NCBI GenBank assembly: GCA_014730285.1 | Contig: WJIM01000099.1 | Location: 1-20,709 of the forward strand | DNA length: 20,709 nt | DNA from: Candidatus Zixiibacteriota bacterium | GTDB taxonomy: Bacteria > Zixibacteria > MSB-5A5 > JAABVY01 | Direction: 5' to 3' | Shown here: positions 1 through 7,293 of the stretch, piece by piece | Position numbering within the stretch: position 1 is the first letter of the stretch | Layout of the letters: each line of letters begins with the position of its first letter | Position numbers and translations under genes: made by a program | Notes under the pieces: model-generated | Seen by the model: only the letters and a program-made list of their open reading frames with translations | The model's database searches: none | What the model was told of the DNA's origin: nothing

Positions 1-705
1 ACCACGCTGTATTCGGCCCTGAAGCAGATCAATACGCCGGATGTGAATATCATGACTGCCGAGGATCCGGTCGAGTTCAACTTCGACGGCATCAATCAGG
101 TGGCGGTCAGATCGGGTATCGGCCTGACATTCGCAGCCTCGTTGAGATCGTTTTTGCGTCAGGATCCGGATATCATAATGGTCGGTGAGATTCGTGACAC
201 CGAAACCGCGGAAATCGCGATTCGTGCGGCACTAACCGGACATTTGGTCTTCTCGACCATTCATACCAATGACGCCCCATCGACCGTTAGCAGGCTGACC
301 GATATGGGCATACCGCCGTTTCTGGTGGCATCCTCTACACGGTTGATTATGGCTCAGCGTATGATTCGAAAGATTTGCCAGTCCTGCAAGAAAGAGGTTG
401 AGGTTGATGACGATACGCTCATAAAACTGGGCGTGCCGGAGGATCAGGTTGCCGATTTTAAGGTCTATGATGGTGTTGGCTGTTCGGATTGTAACGATAC
501 CGGAATGTCGGGCAGGACAGGTATTTTTGAGGTCATGCTGGTATCGCCCATGATGGAAAAGATGATTCTCGACAAAGCAACGGTTCCGGAGATCAGGGCT
601 CAGGCGATAAAAGAAGGTATGTTGACTTTACGCCATGCCGCTCTCGCAAAATTAAGGAAAGGCATCACCAATATACAGGAAGTTATGTCAAAATCTTCTG
701 AATAA
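1..705 (+). CDS. pilB: PilB type IV pilus extension ATPase (3' part)
   Basis: The reading frame is open from base 1, so the 5' part of the gene lies outside the window; 234 residues are visible. PilB is the hexameric cytoplasmic ATPase that drives pilin polymerisation. The visible part begins with TTL, which normally follows the Walker A motif GPTGSGK, so the P-loop itself is just off the window. Next come the Asp box (TAEDPVEF), Walker B (DIIMVGEIRD) and the His box (GHLVFSTIHTND). Two CxxC pairs follow (CQSC and CSDC), the zinc-binding tetracysteine module typical of PilB/GspE extension motors and absent from PilT. It lies 31 bases before pilT and is followed by pilC, the usual pilus motor context. 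GspE of a type II secretion system is the alternative, but the adjacent pilT favours PilB. Confidence 0.95.
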   Translation, partial: TTLYSALKQINTPDVNIMTAEDPVEFNFDGINQVAVRSGIGLTFAASLRSFLRQDPDIIMVGEIRDTETAEIAIRAALTGHLVFSTIHTNDAPSTVSRLTDMGIPPFLVASSTRLIMAQRMIRKICQSCKKEVEVDDDTLIKLGVPEDQVADFKVYDGVGCSDCNDTGMSGRTGIFEVMLVSPMMEKMILDKATVPEIRAQAIKEGMLTLRHAALAKLRKGITNIQEVMSKSSE

Positions 706-736
706 GGAAATAAAAATTTAGATACGAGGAAACAAT

Positions 737-1816
737 ATGGTATCACTGCGCGAGCTTTTGGAAATAATGGTTAAGAAGGGCGCATCCGATCTTCATCTAA
801 CGGTTGGAGCTCCCCCGATGATAAGAGTTGACGGAAAACTGGTTAAGCTGGAATACGACAGGCTCAGTCCCGAGATTACCAAGAAGCTGGCTTATTCTAT
901 GATGAACGAAAAGCAGAAGCTGAAATTCGAGGAGAATTCCGAGCTCGACCTGTCATTCGGAATAGAAAATCTCTCCCGTTTCCGCTGCAATGTCTTTGTG
1001 CAAAGGGGTAATGTGGCCGTATCGATGAGAACGATTCCTTACAAAGTTAAGTCCTTTGAGGAACTGGGAGTCCCCAAGGTCATCCAGGAGTTTGCCGTCT
1101 ATCCCCGCGGGTTGGTTCTGATCTGCGGTCCGACCGGTTCCGGTAAGTCAACCACCCTGGCGGCGCTGATAGACAAGGTCAACCGCGAGCGCAATGACCA
1201 TATCCTGACAGTCGAGGATCCGATCGAGTATCTTCACAGGCATATCGGGTGTATCGTGAACCAGAGGGAAGTTCATGCCGACACCAAATCGTTTGCCTCG
1301 GCTCTGAAATACGCCCTGCGAGAAGATCCCGATGTTGTTCTGATCGGTGAGATGCGTGACCTCGAGACTATCGAGGCGGCCCTCAATATATCCGAAACCG
1401 GTCACCTCGTGTTTGCCACCCTGCATACCAATTCAGCCGCTGAATCGATCAACAGGATCGTGGATGTATTCCCGACCAACCAGCAGGAGCAGGTCAGGGT
1501 GACATTGTCGTTCGTACTGCAGGCGGTCGTGGTTCAGCAGCTTATTCCCAAAATCGGCGGTGGCAGGGCGTTGGCTATGGAAATAATGACGGCCACGCCC
1601 GCAATTCGCGCCATAATTCGTGATGACAAGATACATCAGGTTTATTCCTCGATTCAGGCCGGACAGAAATACGGTATGCGCACGATGAATATGTCGCTGG
1701 CGGATTTATATCTGTCACATAAGATCACTATCGGTGATGCGGTCGGACGAAGTTCGAATGTGGATGAATTGAATGAGATAATATCACGCAAGACGGAAAC
1801 GTCGATAAGAGTGTAA
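737..1816 (+). CDS. pilT: PilT type IV pilus retraction ATPase
   Basis: A full-length 359-residue retraction motor, which depolymerises the pilus to power twitching motility and DNA uptake. The N-terminal PAS-like region (about 1-100) has the family opening LREL..MVKKGASDLHL. The ATPase core has Walker A GPTGSGKS at 131-138, the Asp box TVEDPIEY near 158-165, Walker B DVVLIGEMRD near 199-208 and the His box GHLVFATLHTN near 222-232. The C-terminal motif AIRAIIRDDKI (289-299) matches the AIRNLIRE retraction motif of PilT. It has no tetracysteine module, unlike the preceding pilB. The ATG is preceded by an AGGA-type ribosome site. It sits between pilB and pilC and is probably cotranscribed with them. 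Confidence 0.96.
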   Translation: MVSLRELLEIMVKKGASDLHLTVGAPPMIRVDGKLVKLEYDRLSPEITKKLAYSMMNEKQKLKFEENSELDLSFGIENLSRFRCNVFVQRGNVAVSMRTIPYKVKSFEELGVPKVIQEFAVYPRGLVLICGPTGSGKSTTLAALIDKVNRERNDHILTVEDPIEYLHRHIGCIVNQREVHADTKSFASALKYALREDPDVVLIGEMRDLETIEAALNISETGHLVFATLHTNSAAESINRIVDVFPTNQQEQVRVTLSFVLQAVVVQQLIPKIGGGRALAMEIMTATPAIRAIIRDDKIHQVYSSIQAGQKYGMRTMNMSLADLYLSHKITIGDAVGRSSNVDELNEIISRKTETSIRV

Positions 1817-1841
1817 TGATTGAAAAAGCAAGGAGGTAACC

Positions 1842-3041
1842 TTGCCAACTTTTGAATACAAAGGAAAATCGGCTTCAGGAGGCCAGGTAACCGGCTCGTA
1901 TAAAGCCAAAAACAAGGCCGAACTGGAGAAGGTTCTAAGGCAGAATAAGATATTCGTAAATTCGATTTCACGTAAACCGACCAATATAAATATCAAGATC
2001 GGTACTGGAATCAAGAAGATCGAGATCTCCCGATTTACCCGGCAGTTCGCCACCATGATCGGAGCCGGACTCCCCATGGTGCAGTGCCTGGAGATTCTTT
2101 CGCAGCAGATGGATTCGGCGGAATTCCGCAAGATAATCAGCGAAATCAAGGAATCGGTACAGTCGGGTACTACGCTTTCGGAAGCCCTGAGCAAACACAA
2201 GAAGATCTTCGATGATCTTTTCGTTAACATGGTAGAGGCCGGTGAGACCGGCGGCGCTCTCGATGTGATCCTGATCCGTCTGGCCAACTATCGCGAGAAG
2301 GCTGACGCTCTGGCCCGCAAAGTCAAGGGCGCGCTGGTATACCCGATAGTGGTTTTTGTGGTCGCCATAGGCGTGACCCTGGCTATGTTAAAATTCGTGG
2401 TGCCGACATTCGCCAAGATGTTCACCAATCTGGGCGGCAGTCTTCCCGAACCGACACGGATCGTAATGGGAGTGTCGAATTTCGTTAACGACTATTTTCT
2501 GTTAATGATCATAAGCCTGATCACATTTGTCGTCGGTTTCAGGTTCGCCCTGAGAGATAAACGATTCCGGCTTTACTGGGATGCGTTTAAACTCAAACTG
2601 CCGGGATTTGGAAATCTGATACGGAAGTCGGCAGTAGCCAGATTTACACGCACACTCGGTACGCTGCTGTCTTCGGGTGTTTCTATTCTGGAGGCGCTGG
2701 AAATTACGGCCAAGACCGCCGGCAATACTGTTATCCAGAATGCGGTGCGAAAATCGATGCTCTCGATTGCAGAGGGTGAGACCATCACCCAGCCCTTGAA
2801 GGAATCGAAGGTATTTCCGCCCATGGTTATTCAGATGATCTCGGTGGGTGAGAAGACAGGCGGTCTGGATGAGATGTTGGGCAAGATTGCCGATTTCTAT
2901 GACGAAGAAGTTGAGGCGGCCGTGGCATCGCTGACATCCCTGATCGAGCCCATAGTGATTGTTTTTATCGGTGTGGTAATCGGCGGTATTATGATTGCCA
3001 TGTATATGCCGATGTTCGATATCATCGGTCAAATCAGATAA
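1842..3041 (+). CDS. pilC: PilC type IV pilus inner-membrane platform protein
   Basis: PilC is the polytopic inner-membrane platform that couples the PilB and PilT motors to the growing pilus. The protein has 399 residues, the usual family length. Two T2SSF domains are visible, about 64-187 and 267-389. Each opens with RFTR (64-67 and 267-270) and carries a GExTGG motif (134-139 and 336-341). Membrane segments are near 166-190, 217-237 and 368-390. The start is TTG at 1842, placed six bases after a strong AGGAGG at 1831-1836; no ATG in this frame competes. It lies 25 bases after pilT. GspF of type II secretion is the homologous alternative, made unlikely by pilT next door. Confidence 0.95.
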   Translation: MPTFEYKGKSASGGQVTGSYKAKNKAELEKVLRQNKIFVNSISRKPTNINIKIGTGIKKIEISRFTRQFATMIGAGLPMVQCLEILSQQMDSAEFRKIISEIKESVQSGTTLSEALSKHKKIFDDLFVNMVEAGETGGALDVILIRLANYREKADALARKVKGALVYPIVVFVVAIGVTLAMLKFVVPTFAKMFTNLGGSLPEPTRIVMGVSNFVNDYFLLMIISLITFVVGFRFALRDKRFRLYWDAFKLKLPGFGNLIRKSAVARFTRTLGTLLSSGVSILEALEITAKTAGNTVIQNAVRKSMLSIAEGETITQPLKESKVFPPMVIQMISVGEKTGGLDEMLGKIADFYDEEVEAAVASLTSLIEPIVIVFIGVVIGGIMIAMYMPMFDIIGQIR

Positions 3042-3058
3042 TTTCTAATTCGATATAG

Positions 3059-3090
3059 TGGGCGTCCAGTATACGGGGCGCCCATATTTA
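3059..3090 (+). terminator. Hairpin with T-rich tail between pilC and kinase gene
   Basis: A 9-bp stem (3059-3067 with 3076-3084, one T-G pair) closes an 8-base loop and is followed by a T-rich run, TATTTATTGT. It begins 18 bases after the pilC stop and ends just before the kinase ATG. The T tract is interrupted by A, so termination may be partial. Reading through it would make the kinase a lower-expressed member of the pilus transcript. Confidence 0.5.
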
Positions 3091-3095
3091 TTGTC

Positions 3096-4853
3096 ATGAA
3101 TAATAAGAAAACATCCTACGGTCAGGACCTGAAAACCAGTTGGTTTTTGCCGCTGCGCCTGGCCATATTTTTAATAGTTGTAGGCGTTGTTCTGATGACT
3201 CAGAGGCATGAGTCGGAGATCTATACGCCGTTTTTTATTTACAGCATACTAACTCTGGTTTTTCTGTTTGCGCTGGCTGTGAAAATGCCCGTACGTATGC
3301 CGCGGCTGAGCCAGGTTCTGGTCTTTTTGCAGATCATTTCCGAGGTTCTTGTCGAGGCGGCAATCATAAAGGCAACCGGAAATATCACCAGCCCCTTTAC
3401 AGCGTTGTTCCTGATGACGATTGTCTCTGCCGCCCTGACCTACCAGTTGATCGGCACTCTGCTGACGGCTACGATGGCCTCGGCTTCATACGGACTTGTG
3501 ATACTGACAAGTTCCGGCAGAAAGTTTCCGCAGGCTCTGGATCTCGATTTCATACGGGGCGTTTACAGTTCCAACGATGAGCTTTTCTATACACTTTTTT
3601 TGTACATCTGCATTTTCTATCTGGTCGCATTCGTATCCGGATATCTGTCCCAGAAGATTAAGAGCAAGGAATCGGAACTTCGCAGGGCATCCGAATCGCT
3701 GGCAAGGGTCAAACTGGAAACCGATGAGATTCTGAAACATCTTCATTCCGGCCTGATTACAATAGATCATTTTGGCAGGATCATATACTTCAATGAGGCA
3801 GCTGAGAGGATAACCGGATTTACCGAGGTAAAGATAAAAGGCAAAAACTGTCTGGAGGCATTTTCCGAGAGAATGCCGCAGTTCTCGGAAAAAATACTAT
3901 CTGTGTTAAAATCGTCTCAGCATGAGCAAAGGTGCGAAATCAGCATCACGGATCAGAACGGAAACGAGATTCCAATCGGCATTTCCACATCAGTGCTCGA
4001 GGATGAAATCAAGGGTGTGCGTGGTGTGATCGGCATATTCCAGAACCTGACCGATGCCAAGAAGATGGAGGAGAAGATGCGTCATGCCGACCGTCTGGCG
4101 GCGGTGGGTGAGCTGTCTGCCTCGATTGCGCATGAGATCAGGAATCCCCTGGCATCGATATCCGGTTCAGTCGAGCTTTTAAAACAGGAATTGAATCTGG
4201 AAGGGGAAAACCAGAGGCTGATGAACCTGATCGTAAAGGAGTCCAGCCGTCTGAGCAATATCCTGACCGACTTTCTGGTTTATGCCCGTGTCAAAACGCC
4301 CAATTTCAGCAAAGTCGAGATAAACAGGCTGGTTAGCGATGTAATAGAGGTCGCCCACAAGCATTCCTCCTACAGGGACTCGATCAAGCTCGGAAGCGCT
4401 TCAGATGATACCACAATTTACGTATCCGGGGATGATGAACAGATCAGGCAGGTAATTCTTAATCTGGTCGTAAATGCCCTGGATTCTATCGAAACTGAAG
4501 AGGGAGAGGTCAATATCGAAATCGAAGGCGATTCACAGATATATCCGGATCAGGTAATTATCTCGGTCAGCGATAATGGCGGCGGAATGACCTCCGAGGT
4601 CAGGGATAAGATCTTCACTCCGTTTTTCTCGACCAAAAAGAACGGCACCGGCCTGGGACTGGCAATAGTCAGGCGTTTGGTCGACAATATGGGCGGGAAA
4701 ATCTGGGTGGAAAGCTCTCCTCATGGCGGCACGACCTTCAAGTTCACTTTGATTAAATATTTCAAGGGCATGAATTCGTCGGATGATAATGAACATAATA
4801 TTCCGGAAAATGCCCTCGAAGGCATGACTTCCGAATCGCCGTTTATGCGTTGA
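3096..4853 (+). CDS. PilS-like membrane PAS sensor histidine kinase
   Basis: A 585-residue sensor kinase. The N-terminal part (about 18-185) is hydrophobic with around six membrane segments, the layout of PilS. A short helix leads to a PAS domain at about 207-320 (DHFGRIIYFNEAAERITGF). The HisKA domain carries the phospho-acceptor His346 in SIAHEIRNP. The HATPase_c domain has the N box (ILNLVVNALDS, about 454-464), G1 box DNGGGM near 493-498, F box FTPFFST near 507-513 and G2 box GTGLGL near 517-522. PilS kinases pair with the sigma-54 activator PilR to control pilin transcription; no response regulator is in the window. The ATG at 3096 has no obvious Shine-Dalgarno site and directly follows a hairpin. 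Function as PilS is inferred from architecture and from the pilB-pilT-pilC neighbours. Confidence 0.88.
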   Translation: MNNKKTSYGQDLKTSWFLPLRLAIFLIVVGVVLMTQRHESEIYTPFFIYSILTLVFLFALAVKMPVRMPRLSQVLVFLQIISEVLVEAAIIKATGNITSPFTALFLMTIVSAALTYQLIGTLLTATMASASYGLVILTSSGRKFPQALDLDFIRGVYSSNDELFYTLFLYICIFYLVAFVSGYLSQKIKSKESELRRASESLARVKLETDEILKHLHSGLITIDHFGRIIYFNEAAERITGFTEVKIKGKNCLEAFSERMPQFSEKILSVLKSSQHEQRCEISITDQNGNEIPIGISTSVLEDEIKGVRGVIGIFQNLTDAKKMEEKMRHADRLAAVGELSASIAHEIRNPLASISGSVELLKQELNLEGENQRLMNLIVKESSRLSNILTDFLVYARVKTPNFSKVEINRLVSDVIEVAHKHSSYRDSIKLGSASDDTTIYVSGDDEQIRQVILNLVVNALDSIETEEGEVNIEIEGDSQIYPDQVIISVSDNGGGMTSEVRDKIFTPFFSTKKNGTGLGLAIVRRLVDNMGGKIWVESSPHGGTTFKFTLIKYFKGMNSSDDNEHNIPENALEGMTSESPFMR

Positions 4854-4970
4854 CTGTCTTTTCGCAACTCTTTTAACCCCCATAATTTTATAGACTGCTG
4901 CAAAAATTATTTGTACCTCTAAATTATGTGTTTCTCTACCCCTATTTGTGAAAAAGATAACAAAAAAGAC

Positions 4971-4998
4971 TTGACAGTATTTCGGCTAAGTATATATT
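4971..4998 (+). promoter_or_regulatory. Promoter of the ATP synthase operon
   Basis: A consensus -35 hexamer TTGACA (4971-4976) is separated by 16 bases from TATATT (4993-4998), a good -10 hexamer for the main sigma factor. Bases 4993-5000 also fit the Bacteroidota -10 pattern TAnnTTTG. The start of transcription is expected near 5005, only a few bases before the first codon of atpZ. The upstream flank from 4854 is AT-rich. Confidence 0.75.
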
Positions 4999-5011
4999 TG
5001 AAATTTAATTT

Positions 5012-5251
5012 TTGGATGTGGTGCCGGACAAGAAAAATGATAAAGTTTCCCTTTACGGGCAGCTTTCGATGCTTGTTGCAATACCGTTTTTGTTAGCGGT
5101 AGGGCCAATCGTCGGATGGTTCATCGGCAAGTATCTGGATGAGTGGTTAGGAACTGAACCTTATTTAATGTACCTGTTTATTATTTTTGGCTTTATTGGC
5201 GCGGGAAAGGAAGTTTACAGCCTCGTTAAGAGAGTTTCAGAAAAAGTTTGA
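5012..5251 (+). CDS. atpZ: AtpZ/AtpI-family small membrane protein (ATPase gene 1)
   Basis: A 79-residue protein with a short charged N-terminus and two membrane segments, near 19-40 and 50-66, joined by a DEWLGT loop. This matches the AtpZ family (putative F0F1-ATPase Ca2+/Mg2+ transporter), in which GxxxGxxxGKxLD in helix 1 and a GxxxAGK-like helix 2 are typical: here WFIGKYLDEWLG and FGFIGAGKEVYS are seen. AtpZ proteins are encoded at the head of ATP synthase operons and are thought to act with AtpI in Mg2+ supply or c-ring assembly. The start is uncertain: TTG at 5012, GTG at 5018 and GTG at 5021 are in frame, none with a good ribosome site. Its stop overlaps the TTG of the next gene (TTGA). 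Confidence 0.8.
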   Translation: MDVVPDKKNDKVSLYGQLSMLVAIPFLLAVGPIVGWFIGKYLDEWLGTEPYLMYLFIIFGFIGAGKEVYSLVKRVSEKV

Positions 5252-5664
5252 ATGCATCTATGGGTCTTGATTTTATAAATAGAGTCATCAAAACCACGCT
5301 CCTTTTCGGGGCGATCGTATTTTTATTCGGAAGCTACTATTTCGACTGGATCTACAGCCTGGGCATCTTCACCGGCGCTCTGTGGGGCTGCGCCAATCTA
5401 TGGTTCATAAGACAATTTGTGGTCAATTATATAACCGCGGGCAATAGAGATGCCGGCAGGCTGGCGCTTTTTGCCCTGATCAAGTTTCCGGTTCTCTACG
5501 GCCTGGGATTTTTGACCCTCTGGCTGGGATGGTTCCCGGTCGTTTCTTTTGTGATCGGATTCAGTCTGATATTTTTGGTGGTTGTGCTCAAGGCCCTGGG
5601 TTTGCTTTTGACCGAAGGCGGCTTAAAAAATTTTAACTTAATTGGAAAACGGGTTGAGGGATGA
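5248..5664 (+). CDS. atpI: AtpI-like ATP synthase assembly membrane protein
   Basis: A 138-residue protein with four predicted membrane helices near 14-31, 36-55, 73-92 and 97-120, the size and shape of AtpI (ATP synthase subunit I). AtpI assists c-ring assembly and is not part of the finished enzyme. Sequence conservation in this family is low, so the call rests on length, topology and position between atpZ and atpB. The start is either TTG at 5248, overlapping the atpZ stop by four bases, or ATG at 5260. The 3' end overlaps atpB by four bases (ATGA at 5661-5664), a sign of translational coupling. Confidence 0.75.
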   Translation: MNASMGLDFINRVIKTTLLFGAIVFLFGSYYFDWIYSLGIFTGALWGCANLWFIRQFVVNYITAGNRDAGRLALFALIKFPVLYGLGFLTLWLGWFPVVSFVIGFSLIFLVVVLKALGLLLTEGGLKNFNLIGKRVEG

Positions 5665-6467
5665 TTATTCCTGGTATAACAAATCTGGTTAGCGCTCATG
5701 CGGGAGGCCCTCCCGAGCTTCCGCACTTTATCGAGTTCCTGCATATCTATCTGACAGGACCGTTTGTCAATTTCCTGTTCGAGTACAAGGATGTAATCTT
5801 CGGATTTCTGGTGTTGATCTTCATGTGCGCCATAGCAATGAGGGTTTATGCCAAAAGATCTTTGCATCCGGGGAAAATGCAGAATGTCGTAGAGATGATC
5901 GTGGAGGGATTCCAGAATTTCTTCATTTCGATTCTGGGCGATAAATGGGGACGGCATTACACCCCGTTTCTGGGCACCCTGTTCATGTACATTCTTCTGA
6001 TGAACTGGTTCGGCCTGATACCTTTTGGCAAGTCCGCAACCGCCAACTGGGCCACCACGGCTCCTCTGGCGATCATAGTTTTTCTGTATGCCCAGTATAC
6101 CGGTATCCGGCGCATGGGAGTTATGAAATATCTGGATCATTTCGCAGGTGAGCCCAGGAGCGTGATAACATGGGTGCTGGTGCCCCTGAACCTGCCGATT
6201 CATATCATCGGCGAGCTGGCCAAGCCGCTCTCGCTATCCTTGCGACTTTTCGGCAATATCACTGGCGAGGATGTTCTGCTGGCGGCCTTTACCGGTCTAG
6301 GAGTAATGGTTCTGGCCTTTATCGGATCCCCTGTGGGAATTCCGCTCCAGCTCCCGTTCTATTTTCTGGCATTATTAACATCGACTATACAGGCGTTAGT
6401 ATTTACGCTTTTAGCGGCGGTTTATTTCTCGATGATGCTGCCGCATGAGGAACACGAAGAACATTAA
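5661..6467 (+). CDS. atpB: ATP synthase Fo subunit a
   Basis: Subunit a forms the two proton half-channels beside the c ring in the inner membrane. The protein has 268 residues and several long hydrophobic helices. The essential arginine is seen as Arg195 in the motif SLRLFGNITG, and the conserved glutamine of the last helix as Gln244 in STIQALVFTLL. Proline-rich LPIHIIGELAKPLSLS (178-193) just before the arginine is typical of the family. The tail is rich in His and Glu (HEEHEEH), probably a disordered cytoplasmic or periplasmic end. The ATG overlaps the atpI stop, with a GAGGG-type site just upstream. Confidence 0.97.
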   Translation: MIIPGITNLVSAHAGGPPELPHFIEFLHIYLTGPFVNFLFEYKDVIFGFLVLIFMCAIAMRVYAKRSLHPGKMQNVVEMIVEGFQNFFISILGDKWGRHYTPFLGTLFMYILLMNWFGLIPFGKSATANWATTAPLAIIVFLYAQYTGIRRMGVMKYLDHFAGEPRSVITWVLVPLNLPIHIIGELAKPLSLSLRLFGNITGEDVLLAAFTGLGVMVLAFIGSPVGIPLQLPFYFLALLTSTIQALVFTLLAAVYFSMMLPHEEHEEH

Positions 6468-6483
6468 CTTTTAAACAACACCG

Positions 6484-6490
6484 TAGGAGG
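6484..6490 (+). promoter_or_regulatory. Strong ribosome binding site of atpE
   Basis: TAGGAGG lies four bases before the atpE ATG and is among the strongest Shine-Dalgarno matches in this operon. It fits the need for many c subunits per enzyme. Confidence 0.7.
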
Positions 6491-6494
6491 ATAG

Positions 6495-6734
6495 ATGGAT
6501 TTCTCGACTGCTTTATCGTTTTCGTTGCCAATCGGCCTCGCGCTGGCCGCTATCGGTTCGGGTCTCGGACTGGGACGCGCCGTTGGATCAGCAATGGAAG
6601 CCATGGGTCGTCAGCCGGAAGCTGCCGGTAAGATCCAGGTCGGTATGATTATCGGTGCCGCTCTGATCGAAGCTCTGACGATTTATTCGCTGGTCGGCTT
6701 CTTTATTCTGTCTGGTAAAATTGGTGCGCACTAA
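6495..6734 (+). CDS. atpE: ATP synthase Fo subunit c
   Basis: A 79-residue helical hairpin that forms the rotating c ring. Helix 1 (about 7-36) is glycine-rich (GSGLGLG), the polar loop is RQP at 39-41, and helix 2 carries the ion-binding carboxylate Glu59 in AALIEALTIYSL. Sodium-type c subunits usually have a Gln in helix 1 and a Ser directly after the Glu; here Leu26 and Ala60 occupy the matching places. This predicts proton coupling; the alignment was done by eye. The gene is 27 bases after atpB, has a strong ribosome site, and is followed by a perfect 12-bp hairpin. Confidence 0.97.
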   Translation: MDFSTALSFSLPIGLALAAIGSGLGLGRAVGSAMEAMGRQPEAAGKIQVGMIIGAALIEALTIYSLVGFFILSGKIGAH

Positions 6735-6748
6735 GAAAAGTTTACTGC

Positions 6749-6777
6749 ATGGGATGAAGCATCAGGCTTCATCCCAT
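6749..6777 (+). other. Perfect 12-bp RNA hairpin between atpE and atpF
   Basis: Bases 6749-6760 and 6766-6777 are exact reverse complements (ATGGGATGAAGC and its partner) around a 5-base loop, ATCAG. No T tract follows, so it is not an intrinsic terminator. It begins 14 bases after the atpE stop and ends 15 bases before the atpF ribosome site. Such a structure could protect the atpE part of the message from 3' exonucleases or mark a processing site. Confidence 0.8.
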
Positions 6778-6792
6778 CTGTAAATGCTTTGC

Positions 6793-6799
6793 AAAGGAG
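6793..6799 (+). promoter_or_regulatory. Ribosome binding site fixing the atpF GTG start
   Basis: AAAGGAG lies five bases before GTG at 6805 and inside the longer open frame that begins with ATG at 6784. It therefore selects the GTG as the start of atpF. Confidence 0.8.
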
Positions 6800-6804
6800 T
6801 TACC

Positions 6805-7293
6805 GTGGAGGATATCGGCAAATGGCAAATGCTCTTGACGCATGCCGTCGGTTTTCTGATCGCACTGTGGATTCTGAAGAAATTTGCCTGGCAGCCTATC
6901 AATAACATTCTTGAGGAACGTCGTCAGAAAATCCAGTCGGATTTCGACGAAGCCGCCGAGGGTCGCAGGAAATCCGAAAAGCTTCTGGCCGATTATGAGG
7001 AGAAGCTGAAGGAGATCGATGCCGAGGCGCGCAAGAAGATTCAGGAGGCTGTGAAGGAAGGCCAGCAGGTGGCGACCGAGATCAAGGATTCCGCCCGTCA
7101 GGAGTCCCGGGAGCTTATTGAGAAGGCCAAATCCGAGTTGCAGCGTGATGTTGAGAAGGCCAAGGTTCAGCTTAAGGAAGATATGGTTCAGATGACTATC
7201 GGCGCTACCGAGAAACTGATCCTGGAACGGCTTGACGAGCAGAAACATCGCCAATTGATTTCCAATTTCATTGAAGACGTGGAGAAAGCATAG
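6805..7293 (+). CDS. atpF: ATP synthase Fo subunit b
   Basis: Subunit b is the peripheral stalk that holds F1 against rotation. With the GTG start at 6805 the protein has 162 residues: one membrane helix near 9-25 (LLTHAVGFLIALWILKKF), the typical WQPI boundary, then a long charged amphipathic helix to the C-terminus expected to form a coiled coil. The open frame extends to an ATG at 6784, but the AAAGGAG site at 6793-6799 points to the GTG. There is a single b gene, not a b/b' pair. The stop codon shares one base with the atpH GTG. Confidence 0.95.
   Translation: MEDIGKWQMLLTHAVGFLIALWILKKFAWQPINNILEERRQKIQSDFDEAAEGRRKSEKLLADYEEKLKEIDAEARKKIQEAVKEGQQVATEIKDSARQESRELIEKAKSELQRDVEKAKVQLKEDMVQMTIGATEKLILERLDEQKHRQLISNFIEDVEKA

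Noticed and set aside
4882..4910. AT-rich inverted repeat after the kinase gene as a terminator
   Set aside because: The 8-bp stem is all A-T with a 13-base loop and no T tract follows.
6784..6804. Earlier ATG start for atpF
   Set aside because: It would place the AAAGGAG ribosome site inside the coding region, and the extra residues MLCKGVT do not resemble subunit b.
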